Assembly: GCA_003248565.1 (NCBI GenBank)
Contig: QFOV01000099.1
Span: forward strand, 1-11,059
From: Stenotrophomonas sp.
Lineage (GTDB): Bacteria > Pseudomonadota > Gammaproteobacteria > Xanthomonadales > Xanthomonadaceae
Length of the DNA: 11,059 bases
Direction: 5' to 3'
Positions 5,364 through 11,059 of the stretch are shown piece after piece. The position numbers were made by a program, and so were the translations under genes. Every line of letters begins with the position of its first letter. Within the stretch, counting starts at the first letter, position 1. A model generated the notes under the pieces. The model worked only from the letters and a program-made list of their open reading frames with translations. It was not told the DNA's origin and did no database searches.

Positions 5364-6173
5364 ATGCATCCCGTTACCCCCGAAAATCTATGGATGGCCT
5401 TCGGGCTGACCCTGGCTGCCGGCCTGGCGACCACCGTCGGCAGCCTGATGGTGGTGTTCTCCAAGCGCCCCAATCCGCGCCTGCTCGCCTTTGGCCTGGC
5501 CTTCGCCGGCGGCGCGATGGTCTATGTGTCGCTGTCGGAGATCCTGAACAAGTCCGTGGCCTCGTTTGCGCTGGCATACGGCGAGCGCCTCGGCTTCACC
5601 TACGGCACGCTCTGGTTCCTGGGCGGCGTACTGCTGGTGGTATTGATTGACCATTTCGTGCCCAACCCGCACGAAACCCTGGACAAGCAGGACCCTGCTT
5701 TCAAGGAAAAGAGCCGCAGCAACATCCGCAGAGTCGGCCTGCTCAGCGCGGTGGCGATCACCGCGCACAACTTCCCCGAGGGTCTGGCAACCTTCTTCGC
5801 CACACTGGAAAGCCCGTCGGTCGGCCTGCCATTGGCCTTCGCCATTGCCATCCACAACATCCCCGAAGGCATCGCCATCGCGGTACCGGTGTATTTCGCC
5901 ACCGGGCGCAAATCCTATGCCGTTGCCGCCAGCCTGCTATCGGGGCTGGCCGAGCCGGTTGGTGCAGCCATCGGCTACTACGCCCTGGCCGGCTCGCTGT
6001 CCCACGCCACCTTCGGCGCCGTGTTCGGCCTGATCTCCGGCATCATGGTGTTCCTGGCCCTGGACGAACTGCTGCCGGCGGCCAAGCGTTACGCCAAGGG
6101 CCACGAGACCGTGTATGGACTGGTGATCGGCATGGCCACGATTGCGGTCAGCCTTGTGCTGTTCAAGTGGTAG
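5364..6173 (+). CDS. zupT: ZupT, ZIP-family divalent metal transporter
   Basis: A 269-aa inner-membrane protein with about eight predicted hydrophobic segments. In E. coli ZupT imports zinc and, with broad specificity, iron, manganese and cobalt. The metal-site motifs are intact: HNFPEG (His135, Asn136, Glu139) in one helix and HNIPEG (His164, Asn165, Glu168) in the next, plus LAEPVG (Glu197). A short cytoplasmic loop (about 98-122) with His and acidic residues precedes the first motif. The length is close to the 257 aa of E. coli ZupT. It begins 9 nt after the TonB-domain lipoprotein and has only a weak Shine-Dalgarno, so coupled translation is likely. No Fur or Zur site could be recognised upstream of the operon. 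Confidence 0.93.
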   Translation: MHPVTPENLWMAFGLTLAAGLATTVGSLMVVFSKRPNPRLLAFGLAFAGGAMVYVSLSEILNKSVASFALAYGERLGFTYGTLWFLGGVLLVVLIDHFVPNPHETLDKQDPAFKEKSRSNIRRVGLLSAVAITAHNFPEGLATFFATLESPSVGLPLAFAIAIHNIPEGIAIAVPVYFATGRKSYAVAASLLSGLAEPVGAAIGYYALAGSLSHATFGAVFGLISGIMVFLALDELLPAAKRYAKGHETVYGLVIGMATIAVSLVLFKW

Positions 6174-6176
6174 TGA

Positions 6177-6202
6177 GGCAGGGAGCGACACGCAACCCTG
6201 CC
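6177..6202 (+). terminator. Weak hairpin after zupT
   Basis: GGCAGGG (6177-6183) pairs with CCCTGCC (6196-6202) around a 12-nt loop, 3 nt after the zupT stop. No T-run follows directly; the nearest is CTTTT near 6220 after the AACCGGTT palindrome. It may stabilise the 3' end or be an inefficient terminator, with REP doublet C just downstream. Confidence 0.35.
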
Positions 6203-6221
6203 AGATCCGAAACCGGTTCTT

Positions 6222-6323
6222 TTGTGGCAGCGGCGTGAGCCGCGAAGCCCACACATCATCAGGTAACCGGGATACAGGGGGCCCCAAGCAAGGTCAGCTT
6301 CGCGGCTCACGCCGCTCCCACAA
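6222..6323. repeat. REP doublet C, opposite orientation to A and B
   Basis: The arms 6222-6247 and 6298-6323 are inverted REPs with the inner palindrome GCGGCGTGAGCCGC. The left arm has a changed head (GTGGCAG instead of GTGGGAG). Read on the minus strand, the interior begins GCTGACCTTG, which matches the GCTGACATTG start of doublet A. The composite element is therefore inserted the other way round. It lies between the convergent zupT and rluC genes. Confidence 0.85.
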
Positions 6324-6362
6324 ACCCCTGCATCACATACCCCCAATCCCGGCTTCACACCC

Positions 6363-7334
6363 TCAAAGCCTGTTCATCGCCTCGACCAAATCCGGCGGCA
6401 GCGGCGCATTCAATACATAAGGTGTCTTGCCGCCGTCCAGCGCGAACTCCAGCGAGGCCGCGTGCAGGAACAGGCGTTTCAGGCCGATCTGCTCACGAAA
6501 GCGCTTGTTGACTGCAGGATCGCCGTACTTGTCGTCACCAGCCACCGGATGACCGATGTGCTGGGCATGCACACGGATCTGGTGGGTGCGGCCGGTCTCG
6601 ATCCGGACTTCGCAGTAGGACTGCCCGCCGCGACGCTCCAACACCTTGAAATGACTCAGCGAGGGCTTGCCGATCGCATTCACCTGGACATGGCGCTCGC
6701 CGCCTTGGCGAAGGCCGACATGCAGCGGCGCGTCCACGCTCATCACGCCGTCGGGCATGCGCCCGGCCAGCAAGGTCAGGTAGCGCTTCTGGATGCCGCC
6801 GTGGTCTTCACGCAGCAAGGCCTGCAGCTCGACCAGGGCCGAACGCTTCTTGGCCAGGATCAGCAGGCCAGAAGTATCCCGGTCCAGCCGGTGCACCAGC
6901 TCCAGGTTCATGTTCGGCCGCAGTGCACGCATGGTCTCGATCGCACCATGACTGATACCGCTGCCACCGTGGCTGGCTACGCCGGTCGGCTTGTTGATCA
7001 CCAGCAGCTTGGCGTCCTCGAAGACGATGGCTTCTTCCATACGCTGCAGGAAGCTGCTTGGAGGCGGCGCCTTGTCTCCCAACTCATTGAGATTGACCGG
7101 CGGAATGCGCACCTCTTCGCCGCCGTCCAGCTTGCGGTCGGCCTTGGCACGGCCGCCATTCACACGGACCTGGCCACTGCGGACCAATTTATAGACCAGG
7201 CTGCGTGGCGCGCCCTTCAGCTGACCCAACAAAAAGTTGTCCAGCCGCTGTCCTGCCCTGTCTTCGGGCACTTTGATCATGCGCACGCTGCTCTTGGCGG
7301 CAGGCTGTGCTTGGGGCTTGTCGGAATCAGTCAT
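6363..7334 (-). CDS. rluC: RluC, 23S rRNA pseudouridine synthase
   Basis: A 323-aa RluA-family enzyme. In E. coli RluC makes pseudouridines 955, 2504 and 2580 of 23S rRNA. An N-terminal S4 RNA-binding domain (about 18-80) contains GQRLDNFLLGQL and RSLVYKLVRSGQVRVNG. The catalytic domain has VINKPTGVASHGGSG, the active-site motif HRLDRDTSG (catalytic Asp151), RYLTLLAGRMP, and the C-terminal ETGRTHQIRVHAQHIGHPVAGDDKYG, all family hallmarks. The length matches E. coli RluC (319 aa). The start at 7334 leaves a weak AGG upstream. It is divergent from rne, the same arrangement as in E. coli, with a 410-nt region between them. Two other RluA-type paralogues exist in this group; the S4 domain and the rne neighbourhood favour RluC. 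Confidence 0.95.
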   Translation of the reverse strand: MTDSDKPQAQPAAKSSVRMIKVPEDRAGQRLDNFLLGQLKGAPRSLVYKLVRSGQVRVNGGRAKADRKLDGGEEVRIPPVNLNELGDKAPPPSSFLQRMEEAIVFEDAKLLVINKPTGVASHGGSGISHGAIETMRALRPNMNLELVHRLDRDTSGLLILAKKRSALVELQALLREDHGGIQKRYLTLLAGRMPDGVMSVDAPLHVGLRQGGERHVQVNAIGKPSLSHFKVLERRGGQSYCEVRIETGRTHQIRVHAQHIGHPVAGDDKYGDPAVNKRFREQIGLKRLFLHAASLEFALDGGKTPYVLNAPLPPDLVEAMNRL

Positions 7335-7348
7335 CGGCCTATTTATTC

Positions 7349-7357
7349 TGCTACACT
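7349..7357 (+). promoter_or_regulatory. Candidate extended -10 for rne
   Basis: TGCTACACT is an extended -10 (TG, one base, TACACT with four of six matches). There is no good -35 at the usual distance, which extended -10 promoters tolerate. Transcription would start near 7364. A second candidate, TATAAG at 7368-7373 (five of six), also lacks a good -35. Confidence 0.33.
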
Positions 7358-7602
7358 CGGGGGGCGATATAAGGGTTTGATTTCGTTGGAAGTTGGTCAG
7401 GGCCAGAAGCCCCGCTCCCTACGGATCCGGCACAGTGCGCGGCCACCGCCCCCGGGGCGGCCATGTTAGCGGCTCGTCGGCGTTCCCGGCCATCGCCGGA
7501 TGCCAAAAAGCATCCGAGCTGGATGAAACCCATGTCCCGCGCGACGCCATCGGCCACGGCCGCGGGCGGCCGCCGGCCCTGAAACACCTAAAACAAGAAA
7601 GA

Positions 7603-7680
7603 AGCGCTCCCGCGGCCTGCCGTGGTGTCGTAGCGCTGGAAACCCAAGCCGCCCTGCCCGCGCCTGCGCGAATGGGCGGC
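7603..7680 (+). other. Two leader hairpins with CCTG loops
   Basis: First hairpin: AGCGCT (7603-7608) pairs with AGCGCT (7632-7637), and above it CCGCGG (7610-7615) pairs with CCGTGG (7620-7625, one G-U) around the loop CCTG. Second hairpin: GCCGCCC (7648-7654) pairs with GGGCGGC (7674-7680), and inside it CGCG (7659-7662) / CGCG (7667-7670) again close a CCTG loop. Both have an internal loop between two stems. They follow the A-rich linker 7581-7602, a plausible RNase E cleavage site. Confidence 0.5.
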
Positions 7681-7708
7681 GAACCGTGTCCAGAGGCGAA
7701 ACCCCATG

Positions 7709-7741
7709 GCGTTCCGCGCGGTAGCAGCGCGCGAGGAACGC
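7709..7741 (+). promoter_or_regulatory. Hairpin that sequesters the rne Shine-Dalgarno
   Basis: GCGTTCC (7709-7715) pairs perfectly with GGAACGC (7735-7741). After a G-A mismatch, CGCG (7717-7720) pairs with CGCG (7730-7733), giving 11 bp. The Shine-Dalgarno GAGGAA (7733-7738) lies in the right arm and the ATG at 7745 just outside. When folded, ribosome binding should be blocked. An upstream in-frame ATG at 7706, with GAGG at 7693-7696, would place ribosomes across the stem. Confidence 0.6.
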
Positions 7742-7744
7742 ACA

Positions 7745-10700
7745 ATGAAGCGAATGCTGATCAATGCCACGCAGGCTGAAGAACTGCGCGTGGCCATCGT
7801 CGACGGGCAAAACCTGTACGACATCGACATCGAACAGCCGTCGAAGGAACAGAAGAAGTCCAACATCTACAAGGGCCGCATCACCCGCCTGGAGCCGTCG
7901 CTCGAGGCTGCCTTTGTCGAGTACGGCGGTGACCGCCACGGCTTCCTGCCGCTGAAGGAAATCTCCCGCGATTACTTCCAGGCCGGCGTGGACCACCACA
8001 AGGCCAGCATCAAGGAACTCCTGCGCGAAGGCCAGGAAATCGTCGTGCAGGTCGACAAGGAAGAGCGTGGCAACAAGGGCGCCGCCCTGACCACCTTCAT
8101 CTCCCTGGCCGGCCGCTACATGGTGCTGATGCCCAACTCCCCCTCTGCCGGCGGCGTGTCCCGTCGCATCGAGGGCGAAGACCGCGCCGCCCTGAAGGAA
8201 GCGCTGGACAAGCTGAACATCCCCGACGACATGGGCGTGATCATCCGCACCGCCGGCGTCGGCCGCGATGCCGAAGAGCTGCAGTGGGACCTGGACTATC
8301 TGTTGCAGGTATGGCGTTCGATCGCCGAGGCAGCCCTGACCAAGCCAGCCCCGTTCCTGATCTACCAGGAATCGCGCCTGATCGTGCGCGCCCTGCGCGA
8401 CTACCTGCGCTCGGACGTCGGTGAGATCCTGGTCGACACCGAGGAACTGTACGAGACCGCACGCGACTTCATGCAGCAGGTGATGCCGCAGACCCTGCGC
8501 AAACTCAAGCATTACAAAGACGACATCCCGCTGTTCAACCGCTTCCAGATCGAATCGCAGATCGAGGCGATCTACGAGCGCAACGTGCGCCTGCCGTCCG
8601 GCGGTTCGATCGTGGTTGACCAGACCGAAGCGCTGACCGCGGTCGACGTGAACTCGGCCCGTTCCACCAAGGGCAGCGACATCGAGGACACCGCCTTCCA
8701 GACCAACCTGGAAGCCGCCGAAGAAGTCGCCCGCCAGCTGCGCCTGCGCGACCTGGGCGGCCTGGTGGTCATCGATTTCATCGACATGTCCTCCAGCAAG
8801 CACCAGCGCGAAGTCGAAAACCGCCTGCAGAATGCGCTGAAGTACGACCGTGCCCGCGTCCAGCTGGGCCGCATCTCGCGCTTCGGCCTGATGGAAATGA
8901 GCCGCCAGCGCCTGCGTCCGAGCCTGGGTGAGTCCAGCCAGATCGTCTGCCCGCGTTGTGACGGTCAAGGCCGCATGCGCAGCATCGAGTCGCTGTCGCT
9001 ATCCATCATCCGCGTTGCCGAAGAGCATGCGATGAAGGAGAACACCGGACAGGTGCTGGTCCAGGCCCCGGTCGAGATCGCCAACTACCTGCTCAACGAG
9101 AAGCGCAGCGCCCTGCGTGAAATCGAGCAGCGCCATGACGCGCCCATCGTCATCGTTGCCGACGAGCAGCTGCACACCCCGCATTACGAAGTCACGCGCC
9201 TGCGCGACAACGAGCTGGGCGAAGAGTCGAGCAAGCCCAGCTACCAGCGTGGCACCCCGCGCAAGCTGCCGGTGCACGCACTGACCAAGGCACAGTTGAA
9301 CATCCCGGCGCCGGCCGTAACCCACGTCAAGCACAGCCAGCCTGCGCCGATCCGTGAAGTCGTCGAGGCCGCTCCAGCCCCGGCACCGGTTGCCGCACCT
9401 GTCGCGCCCGCCGCTGGCGGCGTGATGGGCTGGCTCAAGCGCGTGTTCGGCGGCGAGCCGGCTCCGGCCGCACAGCCGGCCCAGCCGCAGCGCCAGGACA
9501 ACGGCCGCAACAACCGCAACGAGCGCGGCAACCAGCGTCGTGATGGCCGCAACGGCCAGCAGGGTCGCGGTGGCAACGGCAATGCCAATGCGGGCAGCAA
9601 CGCCAACGGCAATCGTCGTGACGAGCAGCGTCGCGAAGACCGCCGCCAGAACGCTGACAAGCCGCAGCAGCAGGGCCAGCAGCAGACGCAGAACAACGCC
9701 CAGCAGCCCAAGCAGCGCAATGAACAGCAGCGCGGTGATCAGGCCCAGCAGCAGCCCAAGCAGCAGCGCAACAACGAGCAGCAGCAGGCCAAACAGCCCA
9801 AGCAGCCGAAGCAGCCCAAGCCGCAGCAGGACACCGACAAGCAGGTCCAGCAGCTGAACGCGCAGGCTGAGAAGCCCGCACGCCAGCAGCAGCCACAGCA
9901 GGAAGCCGCTCGCGCAGCTGCACCGGCCGTCGCAGCACCGGTCGTTGCCGCAGCAGCAATTGTGGCCAACGATGCCGTTGCCAACACCGATGCCGTGGTG
10001 AAGGAAAGCACCATTGCTGCCGAGATCGCCAAGCCGGCGGTCGTCTCCGAGGAGCAGCCGGCAGCGGCTGTGGTCGTCGACGAGAACGGCAACCCGGTTG
10101 CAGCAACCGAAGACGGTGCCGGCGAAGCCGGTGGCCGTCGTCGTCGCGGTCGCCGCGGCGGTCGCCGTCGCCGTCGTGGTAACGGTGAAGGTGCCGCCGG
10201 CGGTGAAAACCTGGGCGGTGATGAGGATGCCCTGGACGCCTTTGATGACGCCGATGGCGAAGTCAATGAAGCTTCGGCCAAGCCCGCCAGCAGCCAGCCC
10301 GAGTTCGAGTTCGATGACGAGCCCGCAACCCCGGCCGCACCCGTGTCCGCTCCGGTAGCAGCAGCCAAGCCGGTTGCTGTGGCGCCCGCGCAGGCTGCCG
10401 CAGCTGTTGTTGTCGCAGCACCTGCCGCTGCTGTCGAAGTAGCTGCGTCGGCACCGGTTGCTGAGGCCGTTGTCGCAGCAAGCGCACCGGCCCCAGTCGC
10501 ACCCGTCGAAGTGGCAGTTGCCGCCGAGCCGGTGGTCGTAAAGGCCGAGCAGGCGATCAGCACTCCGGCGGAAACCGCCACTGAAGCAGTCGTCGCAGCA
10601 CCGGTGGTCGCCAGCGTGGAAGCGCCTGTGGCTGCCCCGGCAGTTGTCAGCGCACCGGCAGAAGTCGCCGCTGCGCCGATCGCGCCGGTCGCTGCTGCTG

Positions 10701-10993
10701 AACCAGTCAACGTCGCACCAGCTCCGGTCAGCATCCCGCAGCCGGAACCGGCCGCGGTGGTGGTTGCACAGCCTGCAGCACCGGAAAACGGGCAGCTGTT
10801 CGCCCAGGCCCCGGCTGTTGAAGAAACGGCTGAAAAGCCGGCCGTTGAAACTGCAGCACCAGCCGCCGCAGCCGCACCGACGCCTGTCGTTGTCGCTCCC
10901 GCAGTAGACGCGGAAAGCGTCGCAGTCGAAGCGAATGCCGAGGCCGAGGCCGAGGCCGAGAAGCAGGAAGACGATCAGCCGCGCAGCGTCTGA
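7745..10993 (+). CDS. rne: Ribonuclease E
   Basis: 1082 aa (E. coli 1061). This is the essential endoribonuclease of mRNA decay and rRNA/tRNA processing, and the scaffold of the degradosome at the inner membrane. The catalytic half is highly conserved: S1 domain (about 36-120; Phe57, Phe67, Lys111), 5'-phosphate sensor (Arg168, Thr169), and a DNase I-like domain with Mg ligands Asp301 (AVDVNS, with Asn303) and Asp344 (VIDFIDM). The Zn-link CPRC follows (Cys402, Cys405), then the small domain to about 510. The C-terminal half is disordered: an amphipathic MGWLKRVFGG (561-570), a likely membrane-binding helix; an Asn/Gln/Arg-rich stretch (580-720); an Arg-rich block RRRRGRRGGRRRRRG (798-812), probably RNA-binding; and a long Ala/Val/Pro tail. 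The start at 7745 matches MKRMLINATQ of the family and has GAGGAA 6 nt upstream. Confidence 0.98.
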   Translation: MKRMLINATQAEELRVAIVDGQNLYDIDIEQPSKEQKKSNIYKGRITRLEPSLEAAFVEYGGDRHGFLPLKEISRDYFQAGVDHHKASIKELLREGQEIVVQVDKEERGNKGAALTTFISLAGRYMVLMPNSPSAGGVSRRIEGEDRAALKEALDKLNIPDDMGVIIRTAGVGRDAEELQWDLDYLLQVWRSIAEAALTKPAPFLIYQESRLIVRALRDYLRSDVGEILVDTEELYETARDFMQQVMPQTLRKLKHYKDDIPLFNRFQIESQIEAIYERNVRLPSGGSIVVDQTEALTAVDVNSARSTKGSDIEDTAFQTNLEAAEEVARQLRLRDLGGLVVIDFIDMSSSKHQREVENRLQNALKYDRARVQLGRISRFGLMEMSRQRLRPSLGESSQIVCPRCDGQGRMRSIESLSLSIIRVAEEHAMKENTGQVLVQAPVEIANYLLNEKRSALREIEQRHDAPIVIVADEQLHTPHYEVTRLRDNELGEESSKPSYQRGTPRKLPVHALTKAQLNIPAPAVTHVKHSQPAPIREVVEAAPAPAPVAAPVAPAAGGVMGWLKRVFGGEPAPAAQPAQPQRQDNGRNNRNERGNQRRDGRNGQQGRGGNGNANAGSNANGNRRDEQRREDRRQNADKPQQQGQQQTQNNAQQPKQRNEQQRGDQAQQQPKQQRNNEQQQAKQPKQPKQPKPQQDTDKQVQQLNAQAEKPARQQQPQQEAARAAAPAVAAPVVAAAAIVANDAVANTDAVVKESTIAAEIAKPAVVSEEQPAAAVVVDENGNPVAATEDGAGEAGGRRRRGRRGGRRRRRGNGEGAAGGENLGGDEDALDAFDDADGEVNEASAKPASSQPEFEFDDEPATPAAPVSAPVAAAKPVAVAPAQAAAAVVVAAPAAAVEVAASAPVAEAVVAASAPAPVAPVEVAVAAEPVVVKAEQAISTPAETATEAVVAAPVVASVEAPVAAPAVVSAPAEVAAAPIAPVAAAEPVNVAPAPVSIPQPEPAAVVVAQPAAPENGQLFAQAPAVEETAEKPAVETAAPAAAAAPTPVVVAPAVDAESVAVEANAEAEAEAEKQEDDQPRSV
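9791..9826 (+). repeat. 9-nt tandem repeat in rne (KQP units)
   Basis: AAACAGCCC, AAGCAGCCG, AAGCAGCCC and AAGCCGCAG follow each other, encoding KQP-KQP-KQP-KPQ in the disordered Gln-rich part of RNase E. In-frame slippage here would change only arm length. Confidence 0.65.
10937..10960 (+). repeat. Hexanucleotide tandem repeat in rne
   Basis: GCCGAG is repeated four times without change, encoding (Ala-Glu)4 near the C-terminus of RNase E. The repeat stays in frame whatever the copy number, so it is a likely site of length variation between strains. Confidence 0.8.
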
Positions 10994-11010
10994 TCCGACC
11001 AAGCAGCTTG

Positions 11011-11048
11011 AAAGCAGAAAGCGGCCTCAGGGCCGCTTTCTGCTTTTC
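11011..11048 (+). terminator. Intrinsic terminator of rne
   Basis: AAAGCAGAAAGCGGCC (11011-11026) and GGCCGCTTTCTGCTTT (11031-11046) form a perfect 16-bp stem with the loop TCAG. The stem starts 17 nt after the rne stop and ends in a T-run (11043-11046). The A-rich left base would allow use from the other strand too, if a convergent gene lies to the right. Confidence 0.92.
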
Positions 11049-11059
11049 TGGGCCACGCA

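Larger units (their letters stand above)
7335..7744 (+). promoter_or_regulatory. Divergent rluC/rne control region and long rne leader
   Basis: 410 nt with no supported gene. The rne leader would be about 370-380 nt, much like the 361-nt autoregulatory leader of E. coli rne. It contains a GC palindrome CCGCCCC-C-GGGGCGG (7446-7460), a 7-bp hairpin with loop CAAAAA (7497-7516, core GGATGC/GCATCC), GC-rich complementary blocks at 7551-7578, an A-rich unpaired-looking linker (7581-7602), and the hairpins at 7603-7680 and 7709-7741. rluC probably starts from AT-rich sequence around 7341-7350; no good promoter could be fixed for it. Confidence 0.6.

Noticed and set aside
6462..7469. 335-aa open frame antisense to rluC
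   Set aside because: It fully overlaps a well-identified gene, and its composition is that of a reverse-frame shadow.
7706..7744. Alternative in-frame ATG for rne
   Set aside because: It would add 13 residues before the universally conserved MKRMLINA start. It is kept only as a possible regulatory initiation site.
7466..8968. 500-aa open frame antisense to the 5' half of rne and its leader
   Set aside because: It is produced by strong codon bias at high GC opposite the conserved catalytic half of RNase E. No Shine-Dalgarno or recognisable motif.
10370..10700. Recurring GTCGCAGCA motifs in the 3' part of rne
   Set aside because: They are irregularly spaced and explained by Ala/Val-rich coding with biased codons; not a DNA-level repeat array.
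8999..11002. 667-aa open frame antisense to rne
   Set aside because: It lies opposite a certain gene. Its product is an unnatural Cys/Arg/Gly/Leu-rich string mirroring the low-complexity rne codons, with no domain.

Overview
The window is about 11 kb of GC-rich chromosomal DNA from a gammaproteobacterium. It most likely comes from the Xanthomonadaceae, and Stenotrophomonas is my best guess. That rests on the divergent rluC/rne pair, the style of the proteins, the large TonB-like 'transmembrane repetitive' protein beside nfuA, and paired short REP elements with a GTGGGAGCGGC head. The genus is inferred. Most of the region is core housekeeping; there is no insertion sequence, phage gene, CRISPR array, tRNA or rRNA.

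Layout from left to right. The 5' end of an RND-efflux periplasmic adaptor lipoprotein runs off the left edge (minus strand). Diverging from it, after a 220-nt promoter region with a 7-bp inverted repeat around a good -10, is a two-gene operon of monoheme c-type cytochromes, one periplasmic and one a lipoprotein. A strong intrinsic terminator closes this operon. Next come a REP doublet, a small conserved-type hypothetical gene, a roughly 310-nt gene-free stretch with a second REP doublet, and then a minus-strand pair: nfuA (Fe-S carrier) followed by a 600-aa TonB-like repeat protein. Divergent from nfuA is a compact operon: phhB (pterin carbinolamine dehydratase), a lipoprotein consisting of a TonB C-terminal domain, and zupT (ZIP-family metal transporter). 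A third REP doublet sits between the convergent zupT and rluC. rluC (23S rRNA pseudouridine synthase) is divergent from rne (RNase E), which has a leader of about 380 nt and a perfect 16-bp-stem terminator just inside the right edge.

How the genes relate. The two cytochromes probably form one electron-carrier unit. nfuA and zupT both concern transition metals, but they are in divergent transcripts and a functional link is only an inference. rluC and rne are both RNA metabolism genes and keep the divergent order known from E. coli.

The most interesting signals are non-coding or in poorly described proteins. The rne leader is highly structured, and its Shine-Dalgarno lies inside an 11-bp hairpin that could mediate autoregulation. 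The three REP doublets share related inner spacers and near-identical lengths. The TonB-like protein carries four regularly spaced VRER repeats. A lone TonB C-terminal domain is made as a lipoprotein. I found no clear candidate for a wholly new multi-gene system.
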